DNA of 24,380 nt from Proteobacteria bacterium UBA3588 (GTDB taxonomy: Bacteria > Pseudomonadota > Gammaproteobacteria > Thiohalomonadales > Thiohalomonadaceae). The stretch lies in assembly GCA_002376325.1 (NCBI GenBank), contig DFMR01000074.1, positions 84,263 to 108,642 on the forward strand. Reading direction: 5' to 3'. Every line of letters starts with the position of its first letter. The stretch's first letter is position 1. This document shows positions 13,691-20,365 of the stretch, in pieces. The notes under the pieces are model-generated. The model was not told the origin of the DNA. It saw nothing but the letters and a program-made list of their open reading frames with translations, and made no database searches. Made by a program: the position numbers and the translations under genes.

Positions 13691-14602
13691 ATGGAAACCA
13701 ATGAACTGCAGACGGTGCGCGACTATATCCGCTGGGGCATGAGCCGCTTTACGGAGGCGGGCATCTATTTCGGTCATGGGACCGACAACGCCCTGGATGA
13801 GGCCGCCTATCTGGTGTTGCATACGCTGCACATGCCGCCCGATATCGCCGAGCCCTACCTGGATACGCGCCTCACCGCCAAGGAAAAGGCAGCAGTCGTG
13901 AACATCCTGCAGCGGCGGGTGGAGCAGCGCGTACCGGCACCCTATCTGACCCACGAGGCGTGGTTCGCCGGACTGCCGTTCTACGTGGACGAGCGGGTGC
14001 TGATCCCGCGCTCGCCTATCGCCGAATTGATCGAGGCCGGTTTCGAACCGTGGATCGAAGCGCAACGCATCGCACGGGTGTTGGATCTCTGCACCGGCAG
14101 CGGCTGTATCGCCATCGCCTGTGCCAAATACCTGCCGCAGGCGGAGGTGGACGCGGTCGATATCTCCGCGGCCGCGCTGGAGGTGGCGCGCATCAATATC
14201 GAGCGCCACGCAGTGGAGGGGCAGGTGCACCCGATTCAGTCGGACTTGCTTCAGAACCTGGGCGGCCGCAAATACGATGTCATCGTCAGCAATCCTCCCT
14301 ATGTGGATGCGGCCGACATGACGGCGCTGCCGCCGGAGTTCCGTCACGAACCGGCGCTGGCGCTGGAGGCCGGCGACGACGGTCTCGACCTGGTGCTGAG
14401 GATGTTGCAGGAGGCAGACAGCCACCTCACGCGCGAAGGCATCCTGATCGTCGAGGTGGGCAACAGCCAGGAGGCGCTGGAGGCGCTGCTGCCGGAGGTG
14501 CCGTTCACCTGGCTGGAGTTCGAACGCGGCGGTCACGGCGTCTTTCTATTGATGGCCGAACAGGTGCGCGAATACCGCGCGCTATTTCGTCTGGTACGCT
14601 GA
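13691..14602 (+). CDS. prmB: 50S ribosomal protein L3 N5-glutamine methyltransferase PrmB
   Basis: The 303-residue class I SAM-dependent methyltransferase has the Gly-rich SAM loop LDLCTGSGCIAIA (131-143), acidic VDAVDIS and the glutamine-methylating NPPY at 201-204. It is assigned to PrmB rather than PrmC by the N-terminal YFGHGTDNALDEAAYLVLH segment, distinctive of PrmB, and by the length. It methylates a glutamine in ribosomal protein L3. It begins 3 bases after the mog stop, and AGGGATG upstream may serve as ribosome site, so mog and prmB are likely co-transcribed. Confidence 0.95.
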   Translation: METNELQTVRDYIRWGMSRFTEAGIYFGHGTDNALDEAAYLVLHTLHMPPDIAEPYLDTRLTAKEKAAVVNILQRRVEQRVPAPYLTHEAWFAGLPFYVDERVLIPRSPIAELIEAGFEPWIEAQRIARVLDLCTGSGCIAIACAKYLPQAEVDAVDISAAALEVARINIERHAVEGQVHPIQSDLLQNLGGRKYDVIVSNPPYVDAADMTALPPEFRHEPALALEAGDDGLDLVLRMLQEADSHLTREGILIVEVGNSQEALEALLPEVPFTWLEFERGGHGVFLLMAEQVREYRALFRLVR

Positions 14603-14612
14603 ATATATTTCC

Positions 14613-14659
14613 TGTAGGAGCGGCTTCGCCGCGACCGTCGCGGTAAAACCGCTCCTACA
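14613..14659. repeat. REP-like nested palindrome
   Basis: TGTAGGAGCGG (14613-14623) and CCGCTCCTACA (14649-14659) are perfect 11-base inverted arms. Inside them CCGCGAC (14629-14635) and GTCGCGG (14637-14643) form a second palindrome. The outer sequence GTAGGAGCGGCTTCGCCGCG is the familiar REP type of gammaproteobacteria. No T tract follows, so it is not a classic terminator. No RAYT transposase gene lies in the window. Confidence 0.85.
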
Positions 14660-14689
14660 ATCGATGTAATGTTGTTGCAGGAGAGAGTC

Positions 14690-15010
14690 ATGGCGTTGAG
14701 TCTGAGGCCGAAGACGGCCGAGCAATATGTGGATATGGTGGAGCAGGCCATTGTCGAGGTGGACGAATTGCGTTCCAGTTACGAGTACGATATCGAGGAG
14801 ATGGGGTCCGTCCCGACCTACCTCGATGCGCTGGAGCAGATGTTGCAGCACCTGCACGACGCCATGACCGACGGCAGCTACATCTTCGGCAACGATAATC
14901 TGCCGTTCATGGAGATCGTCAACCGCAACCGCGGCCGGATCCCCTTCGCCGATCTGCTGGCCATGATCAACAAGACCCACAAAGAGGGTCTGGATATCGA
15001 TAGCGAATAA
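14690..15010 (+). CDS. Small acidic conserved-looking hypothetical protein
   Basis: I do not recognise a named domain. The 106-residue product is acidic and helical. The N-terminal half (TAEQYVDMVEQAIVEVDELR) looks amphipathic, a second helix LDALEQMLQHLHDAM follows, then GSYIFGNDNLPFMEIV and IPFADLLAMINKTHKEGL. It has no cysteine, signal peptide or membrane span. The ATG at 14690 has GGAG 6 bases upstream and is preferred over an in-frame ATG at 14669. Small proteins of this sort lie near prmB in pseudomonads as I recall. It precedes hemN by 31 bases and may share its transcript. Confidence 0.78.
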   Translation: MALSLRPKTAEQYVDMVEQAIVEVDELRSSYEYDIEEMGSVPTYLDALEQMLQHLHDAMTDGSYIFGNDNLPFMEIVNRNRGRIPFADLLAMINKTHKEGLDIDSE

Positions 15011-15041
15011 CCCGCGCCGATCGCGTGGTGGAGGTAGAGCA

Positions 15042-16433
15042 ATGAACAGCAACAACCAGCAGATCGTTTTCGATCCGGAATTGATCAAGCGTTACGATAA
15101 ATCCGGGCCGCGTTATACCTCCTATCCCACGGCGGTGCAGTTTCATGACGGATTCGGCGCGGCCGAGTATCGTCGCTATGCGCAGGAGAGCAATGCCGGC
15201 GGCAATCCGCTATCGCTCTATTTTCACATCCCGTTCTGCGACACGGTCTGTTTCTACTGCGGCTGCAACAAGGTGGTGACCAAGGACCGTAGCCGTGCCG
15301 CGCCTTATTTGCAGCGGCTGCACCGCGAACTGGAGTTGCAGGGGGAGCTGTTCGACCGCAACCGTACTGTGGATCAACTCCACTGGGGCGGCGGTACGCC
15401 GACCTTCATCAGCCACGACGAGATGAGTGCGCTGATGACGAAGACGCGCGAGTGCTTCAATCTGCGCGACGACGACAGCGGCGAGTACTCCATCGAGATC
15501 GATCCGCGCGAGGTGAAGGTCGACACCATCGCCCTGCTGCGCAAGCTCGGTTTCAACCGCATGAGCCTGGGCGTGCAGGATTTCGAACCGCGGGTGCAGA
15601 AGGCGGTCAACCGCATCCAGTCGGAGCAGGAGACCATGGCGGCGCTGGAAGCGGCGCGGCGCGAGGGTTTCAAATCGATCAGCCTGGATCTGATCTACGG
15701 TCTGCCGTTCCAGAGCGTGGAGACGTTTTCCGCCACCCTCGACAAGATTCTTGAGATATCGCCGGACCGGCTGTCGGTGTTTAACTATGCCCACCTGCCG
15801 GAGCTGTTCAAGCCGCAGCGGCGCATTAACGCCGAGGAGCTGCCGGCGCCGCAGGAGAAACTCAACATCCTGCAGCTGACCATCGAAAAGCTCACCGGCG
15901 CCGGCTATGTCTACATCGGCATGGACCACTTCGCCAAGCCCGACGACGAGCTGGCGGTGGCGCAGCGTAGCGGCACCCTCTACCGCAACTTCCAGGGCTA
16001 CTCGACCCATGCCGACTGCGACCTTGTCGGCCTGGGCAGTACCTCCATCGGCCAGGTCGGCCACAGCTACGCCCAGAACCTGAAGGAGCTGGAGGAGTAC
16101 TACCAGCGCATCGACGCCGGCGAGCTGGCGGTGTTCCGCGGCGTCGAGCTGAGTGCCGACGACGTGCTGCGGCGCGCGGTGATCACCGACCTCATCTGCC
16201 ATTTCCACCTGGAGAAGGCCAAGGTGGCGCAGCAGTTCGACATCGACTTCGACGGTTACTTCGCGACCGAGATCGAGGCCCTGGCGGGGATGGAGGCGGA
16301 CGGCCTGCTCACGCTGAGTGCCGACCGTATCCAGGTCGAACCACGGGGCAAGCTGCTGATCCGCAACATCTGCATGACCTTCGATCGCTATCTGCGCGAG
16401 AAGGCCAACCAGCGCTTCTCGAAAGTGATCTGA
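15042..16433 (+). CDS. hemN: Oxygen-independent coproporphyrinogen III oxidase HemN
   Basis: HemN decarboxylates coproporphyrinogen III to protoporphyrinogen IX without oxygen in haem synthesis. The 463-residue radical SAM protein has FHIPFCDTVCFYCGC with C66, C70 and C73 binding the cluster and the adjacent C75 of true HemN. GPRYTSYPTA at 22-31, HWGGGTPTF and EIDPREV, and the HemN C-terminal domain (NICMTFDRYLR at the end) are present, distinguishing it from shorter HemW. GGAGG lies about 9 bases before the ATG. It implies growth at low oxygen or anaerobically. Confidence 0.96.
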   Translation: MNSNNQQIVFDPELIKRYDKSGPRYTSYPTAVQFHDGFGAAEYRRYAQESNAGGNPLSLYFHIPFCDTVCFYCGCNKVVTKDRSRAAPYLQRLHRELELQGELFDRNRTVDQLHWGGGTPTFISHDEMSALMTKTRECFNLRDDDSGEYSIEIDPREVKVDTIALLRKLGFNRMSLGVQDFEPRVQKAVNRIQSEQETMAALEAARREGFKSISLDLIYGLPFQSVETFSATLDKILEISPDRLSVFNYAHLPELFKPQRRINAEELPAPQEKLNILQLTIEKLTGAGYVYIGMDHFAKPDDELAVAQRSGTLYRNFQGYSTHADCDLVGLGSTSIGQVGHSYAQNLKELEEYYQRIDAGELAVFRGVELSADDVLRRAVITDLICHFHLEKAKVAQQFDIDFDGYFATEIEALAGMEADGLLTLSADRIQVEPRGKLLIRNICMTFDRYLREKANQRFSKVI

Positions 16434-16472
16434 GTGCGACGGCCGTCCATTTACCCGGTACAATAACGCCCC

Positions 16473-17570
16473 ATGTCTGGAAATACGTTCGGCAAACTTT
16501 TTACGGTGACCACCTTCGGCGAGAGTCATGGCCCGGCGCTCGGTGCCATCGTCGACGGCTGCCCGCCCGGTCTCGAACTCACCGAGGCGGACCTGCAACG
16601 CGACCTCGATCGGCGCAAGCCCGGTACCTCGCGTCACACCACTCAGCGGCGTGAAGAAGACATGGTACGCATCCTTTCGGGCGTGTTTGAAGGTCGCACC
16701 ACCGGTACGCCCATCGGGTTGTTGATCGAAAATACCGATCAGCGCTCCAAGGATTATTCCGACATCGCCGCGACCTTCCGTCCCGGCCACGCCGACTACA
16801 CCTATCAGCAGAAGTACGGCATCCGCGATTACCGCGGCGGCGGCCGCTCTTCGGCACGCGAGACGGCGATGCGCGTGGCCGCCGGCGCCGTTGCCAAGAA
16901 ATACCTGCACAACATGGGCATCGAGGTTCGCGGCTACCTGGCACAGCTCGGTCCGATCAAGGCGGAAGACTTCGACTGGGCACAGGTGGAACAGAATCCC
17001 TTTTTCTGTCCCGATGCCGCCAAGGTGGCCGAGATGGAGACCTACATGGATGAACTGCGCAAGGAGGGCAACTCGGTCGGCGCGCGTATCAACGTAGTGG
17101 CTACCGGCGTGCCGCCGGGGCTGGGTGAGCCGATCTTCGATCGTCTCGATGCCGACCTGGCCCACGCCCTGATGAGCATCAACGCGGTAAAGGGCGTGGA
17201 GATCGGTGCCGGCTTCGACTGTATCGCGCAGAAGGGGACGGAGCACCGCGACGAGATCACGCCGCAGGGTTTTCTCTCCAACCATGCCGGCGGCATCCTC
17301 GGCGGCATCTCCAGCGGCCAGGACATCGTCGCCTCCATCGCCCTCAAACCCACCTCCAGCCTCCGCATCCCGGGGCGCAGCGTGGACCTGCACGGCGCAC
17401 CGACAGAGGTGGTGACCACCGGTCGTCACGACCCCTGCGTCGGTATCCGCGCCACCCCCATCGCCGAGGCGATGATGGCCATCGTGCTGATGGACCACCT
17501 GCTGCGCCAGCGTGGCCAGAACGGCGAGGTGCATTCGGCGACGCCGGTGATCCCCGCGCACAGGAAATAA
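16473..17570 (+). CDS. aroC: Chorismate synthase AroC
   Basis: AroC converts 5-enolpyruvylshikimate-3-phosphate to chorismate using reduced FMN, the last shikimate-pathway step. The 365-residue sequence shows the family signatures GESHGPALGAIVDGCPPG near the N-terminus, RPGHADYTYQQKYG, then RDYRGGGRSSARETAMRVAA and FLSNHAGGILGGISSGQ. The C-terminus is complete. No ribosome site precedes the ATG; TACAAT at 16459-16464 resembles a -10 box and would give a nearly leaderless mRNA, but no good -35 accompanies it. It lies 39 bases after hemN. Confidence 0.97.
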   Translation: MSGNTFGKLFTVTTFGESHGPALGAIVDGCPPGLELTEADLQRDLDRRKPGTSRHTTQRREEDMVRILSGVFEGRTTGTPIGLLIENTDQRSKDYSDIAATFRPGHADYTYQQKYGIRDYRGGGRSSARETAMRVAAGAVAKKYLHNMGIEVRGYLAQLGPIKAEDFDWAQVEQNPFFCPDAAKVAEMETYMDELRKEGNSVGARINVVATGVPPGLGEPIFDRLDADLAHALMSINAVKGVEIGAGFDCIAQKGTEHRDEITPQGFLSNHAGGILGGISSGQDIVASIALKPTSSLRIPGRSVDLHGAPTEVVTTGRHDPCVGIRATPIAEAMMAIVLMDHLLRQRGQNGEVHSATPVIPAHRK

Positions 17571-17572
17571 CT

Positions 17573-17822
17573 ATTCACCGCAAAGGTGCAAAGAGCGCAA
17601 AGAAAACCACAATTAGCACCTATCTCAACAACACAAAGGCAATGAACCAACCGCGGAAAACACGGAGGATACCGGGAGTTTTCCGCCGAACTGTGCGGAT
17701 AACACAGGACCGGCGTCCGAGTTATCCCCGTGTTCCCCGTGGTTAATGTTTACGTTCTTGAATTTTGCGATGGCTTGTAGATTATTCGTCCGCTTTGCGT
17801 CCTTTGCACCTTTGCTGTGAAT
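17573..17822. repeat. Nested imperfect inverted repeat filling the aroC-piuC gap
   Basis: The outer 30-base arms (17573-17602 and 17793-17822) are inverted copies with 3 mismatches, built on GCAAAG units 8-9 bases apart. Inner arms at 17649-17671 and 17723-17744 form a second inverted pair based on ACACGG, with a one-base indel and a few mismatches. Together they span nearly the whole 271-base gap. No convincing gene is seen in it. Confidence 0.85.
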
Positions 17823-17841
17823 GCGATTTTGAGGAGCCAAC

Positions 17842-18513
17842 ATGCTGCTGCACATTCCCGAACTGCTGTTGCCCGCTGAGGTCGATGCCATGCGCCGGGT
17901 ACTCGACCAGTCGCCGTTCGTCGACGGTCGCCTCAGCGCCGGCAAGGCGGCGGAGAAGGTCAAGCACAACACCGAACTGGATCGCGAAGTGCCGCAGCGC
18001 GACACGCTGGCACAGATCGTCGTCGCCGCCCTCTATCGCAGCGACCGCTTCCGCAACGCCGCATTGCCGAACAAACTGGGTACGCCGATCTTCGCCCGTT
18101 ATACGCCGGGCATGACCTATGGTTGGCATGTGGACGATCCGGTGATGGGGCAGGGACCGCACTATCGCACCGATGTTTCTTTTACCATCTTCCTCAGCGA
18201 ACCTGGGGAGTACGACGGCGGTGAACTGATGATCCGTACCGCCTTCGGCGAACAGAAGGTCAAACTCAAGGCGGGCGATGGGGTGATCTACTCCTCCGGC
18301 ACCCTGCATCAGGTGGCCGAAGTGACCCGCGGCGTACGCCTGGTCGCCATCGGCTGGGTACAGAGCATGGTGCGCGACCCGGCCCAGCGCGAGATCCTGT
18401 TCGAACTGGCCGGCGCGCGCGACAAGTTGCTGGCCGACGCGCCGGCAATGCCGCAGACCGATGCGGTCGACCATGCCTACATCAACCTGGTGCGGATGTG
18501 GAGCGAAATCTAG
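17842..18513 (+). CDS. Fe(II)/2-oxoglutarate-dependent PKHD-type hydroxylase (PiuC/YbiX family)
   Basis: The 223-residue protein has the double-stranded beta-helix metal site of the family: H96 and D98 (YGWHVDD), distal H156 (GTLHQVAEV) and the 2-oxoglutarate-binding R166 in RGVRLVAIGW. The N-terminal MLLHIPELLLPAEV and C-terminal tail match the PiuC/YbiX group, often linked to TonB-dependent iron-uptake receptors; the substrate is unknown. No receptor gene is adjacent here, so an iron role is family knowledge only. GAGGAG six bases before the ATG fixes the start. All catalytic residues are intact. Confidence 0.93.
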   Translation: MLLHIPELLLPAEVDAMRRVLDQSPFVDGRLSAGKAAEKVKHNTELDREVPQRDTLAQIVVAALYRSDRFRNAALPNKLGTPIFARYTPGMTYGWHVDDPVMGQGPHYRTDVSFTIFLSEPGEYDGGELMIRTAFGEQKVKLKAGDGVIYSSGTLHQVAEVTRGVRLVAIGWVQSMVRDPAQREILFELAGARDKLLADAPAMPQTDAVDHAYINLVRMWSEI

Positions 18514-18526
18514 AGACGAGGGACAA

Positions 18527-18628
18527 GGTACGAGATACGAGGGAATGTGCTCGCTACGCTCGCTGAGTAGATCGATTGTGCGCGGAGCGCACGCCTTTCC
18601 TCGACCTTTTTACCTCGTACCTCGTACC
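18527..18628. repeat. Inverted repeat (TACGAG type) abutting the MFS start codon
   Basis: GGTACGAGATACGAGG (18527-18542) and CCTCGTACCTCGTACC (18613-18628) are inverted arms matching at 15 of 16 bases, each a tandem of an 8-base unit. A perfect inner hairpin GTGCGC/GCGCAC lies at 18578-18592. The right arm ends two bases before the MFS ATG. Confidence 0.8.
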
Positions 18629-18630
18629 TG

Positions 18631-19758
18631 ATGATGTATTGGCGCCTCTCCACCTTCTATCTGTTTCACTTCGCCAGCCTCGGCGTGCTGGTGCCCTATT
18701 GGAGCCTCTATCTAAAGCACCTCGGTTTCAATGCGGTGCAGATCGGCGAGTTGATGGCGCTGCTTGCCGCCACCAAGATTGTCTCGCCCAATATATGGGG
18801 TTGGATCGCCGACCATACCGGCCACCGCATGGCCATCGTCCGTATCGGTGCGCTGCTGGCATTGCTCAGTTTCAGTGCGGTATTCGTCGCCCACAGCTAT
18901 TGGCCGCTGGCGGCGGTGATGATCCTGTTCGGCTTCTTCTGGAATGCGGTGCTGCCCCAGTTCGAGGCCAACACGCTGACGTTCCTCGGTAGCGAACACC
19001 ATCGCTACAGCTCGATCCGCCTGTGGGGATCGGTTGGTTTTATCGTCACCGTGGTCGTGTTGGGTGAATTGCTGGAGCGGCACGGTGCCGCCATCCTGCC
19101 GGAGGTCGTGCTGGCATTGCTTGCCGGTATCTGGCTCGGCAGCCTGCTGGCGCCGCGCCGGGACGGGATGTTGCCGCACACTGAACAGCCGTCGCTGCGC
19201 GCCGTGCTTGCGCAGCCGTCGGTGATGGCGCTGCTGGTGGTCAGTTTTCTGATGCAGGCGAGCCACGGACCGTACTACACCTTCTACACGCTCTATATGG
19301 AGCGCTACGGTTATGCCCGTGGCGTGATCGGTCAGTTGTGGGCGCTCGGCGTCATTGCCGAGATCGGGATCTTTCTGGTCGCCCCCCGCCTCATTGCTCA
19401 CTACGGCCTGCGCACGTTGTTGCTGGCCAGCCTCGCATTGACGACAGTGCGCTGGTTGCTGATCGGCCTGTTCGCCGGCAATCTGCCGCTGGTGCTGTTG
19501 GCGCAGACGCTGCACGCCGCAAGCTTCGGTGTCTATCATGCCGCTGCCATCGCCATGTTCCACAAGCACTTCACCGGTCGTTACCAAGGGCGCGGCCAGG
19601 CGATCTACAGCAGCGTCGGCTTCGGTGCCGGGGGCGCTGTGGGTAGTTACTGCGGCGGTGTCGTCTGGCAACTGGCCGGGGCGCAGGCCGCATTCGTGGG
19701 GGCTGCGTTACTGAGTGCCGTCGCCCTGGCGGTGGGCTGGCGCTGGTTGCGGGAGTGA
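18631..19758 (+). CDS. MFS transporter, HcaT/phenylpropionate-permease-like family
   Basis: The 375-residue polytopic membrane protein has about 12 hydrophobic segments. It starts almost inside the first helix (STFYLFHFASLGVLVPYWSL), as in the MFS_1-like PPP/HcaT group. The loop between helices 2 and 3 carries GWIADHTGHRMAIVRIG, the MFS loop motif. YYTFYTLYMERYGYARGVIG in the second half is also typical of this group. The substrate is unknown. The ATG pair at 18631/18634 has no ribosome site, because an inverted repeat abuts it; no other in-frame start fits the first helix. The place after aroC resembles pseudomonad order, as I recall. Confidence 0.88.
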   Translation: MMYWRLSTFYLFHFASLGVLVPYWSLYLKHLGFNAVQIGELMALLAATKIVSPNIWGWIADHTGHRMAIVRIGALLALLSFSAVFVAHSYWPLAAVMILFGFFWNAVLPQFEANTLTFLGSEHHRYSSIRLWGSVGFIVTVVVLGELLERHGAAILPEVVLALLAGIWLGSLLAPRRDGMLPHTEQPSLRAVLAQPSVMALLVVSFLMQASHGPYYTFYTLYMERYGYARGVIGQLWALGVIAEIGIFLVAPRLIAHYGLRTLLLASLALTTVRWLLIGLFAGNLPLVLLAQTLHAASFGVYHAAAIAMFHKHFTGRYQGRGQAIYSSVGFGAGGAVGSYCGGVVWQLAGAQAAFVGAALLSAVALAVGWRWLRE

Positions 19759-19798
19759 ATGCGCGGCGCGAACATGTGCCGCGCGCGGGCCGGAGGCT

Positions 19799-20323
19799 CT
19801 AACCGTAGATATCCCCGGTATCCCGCCGTCGCCCGCTGCGCGGGTGGGGCTCCAGGCGGACGATGACCGCAGCCGTCGTCACTAGGGTGGCGAGATTCGC
19901 CGGAGGCAGGGCGTTGTCGGATAACGGCAGTCGAGCCAGTAACTGGTGACGTCGCAGCAGGACGAAATAATCGTCGGCAGTGAGCAGCCGGCTGGCGCGG
20001 CGGAAGCCTTGATCGAGGTGGAGCATCGCCCCGCACAGGCGCCGGCTCATCAGCAGTTGACCGTAGATCAGTTCGACCAATGCAGCGCCGTGCGGGGTGG
20101 TCCGGAGCAGGGCATTGAGGTGTTCGATATCGGCCGCGATATCTTCTCCCAACCAGAAGCGCGCTATCGCCGCCTGCAACAGGCAGGTGCGGCAGCGGCG
20201 ACTGCGGGCACGCGTGCGGCGCTGTTCGACGGCGGCCAACAGCGTGCGCGCTTGATCGACGGCAAGGGGGGTGCCGTACCAGCGGGCCAGCGGGCCGTGA
20301 CCGTCAGTGGCGGCGACAGCCAT
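19799..20323 (-). CDS. Hypothetical alpha-helical protein (174 residues)
   Basis: I do not recognise a family. The product appears mostly helical, with Leu/Ala/Arg-rich segments (ARTLLAAVEQRRTRAR, CLLQAAIARFWLGEDIAADI, AALVELIYGQLLM) suggesting TPR-like packing. It has a CRTC motif near residue 43, a basic C-terminal tail (HPRSGRRRDTGD), and no signal peptide or membrane span. The frame reaches a TTG at 20329; the ATG at 20323 is preferred, with only a weak ribosome site. It follows the PAS sensor by 42 bases on the same strand and is probably co-transcribed. A GGCATC/GATGCC hairpin (20332-20345) lies in the gap. Confidence 0.68.
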   Translation of the reverse strand: MAVAATDGHGPLARWYGTPLAVDQARTLLAAVEQRRTRARSRRCRTCLLQAAIARFWLGEDIAADIEHLNALLRTTPHGAALVELIYGQLLMSRRLCGAMLHLDQGFRRASRLLTADDYFVLLRRHQLLARLPLSDNALPPANLATLVTTAAVIVRLEPHPRSGRRRDTGDIYG

Positions 20324-20365
20324 CTTCAAGGGGCATCGGGATGCCGCTCTCTGTTGTTATGCCTG

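Noticed and set aside
12959..14536. A 525-codon open frame on the - strand opposite mog and prmB
   Set aside because: Same shadow effect: both + strand genes have complete catalytic motifs, and the antisense product has no domain, no ribosome site and biased composition.
15210..17561. A 783-codon open frame on the - strand opposite hemN and aroC
   Set aside because: It is antisense to two certain genes in GC-rich DNA, where the complementary frame rarely meets stop codons. Its translation is His/Gln/Gly/Val/Arg-biased with no recognisable domain.
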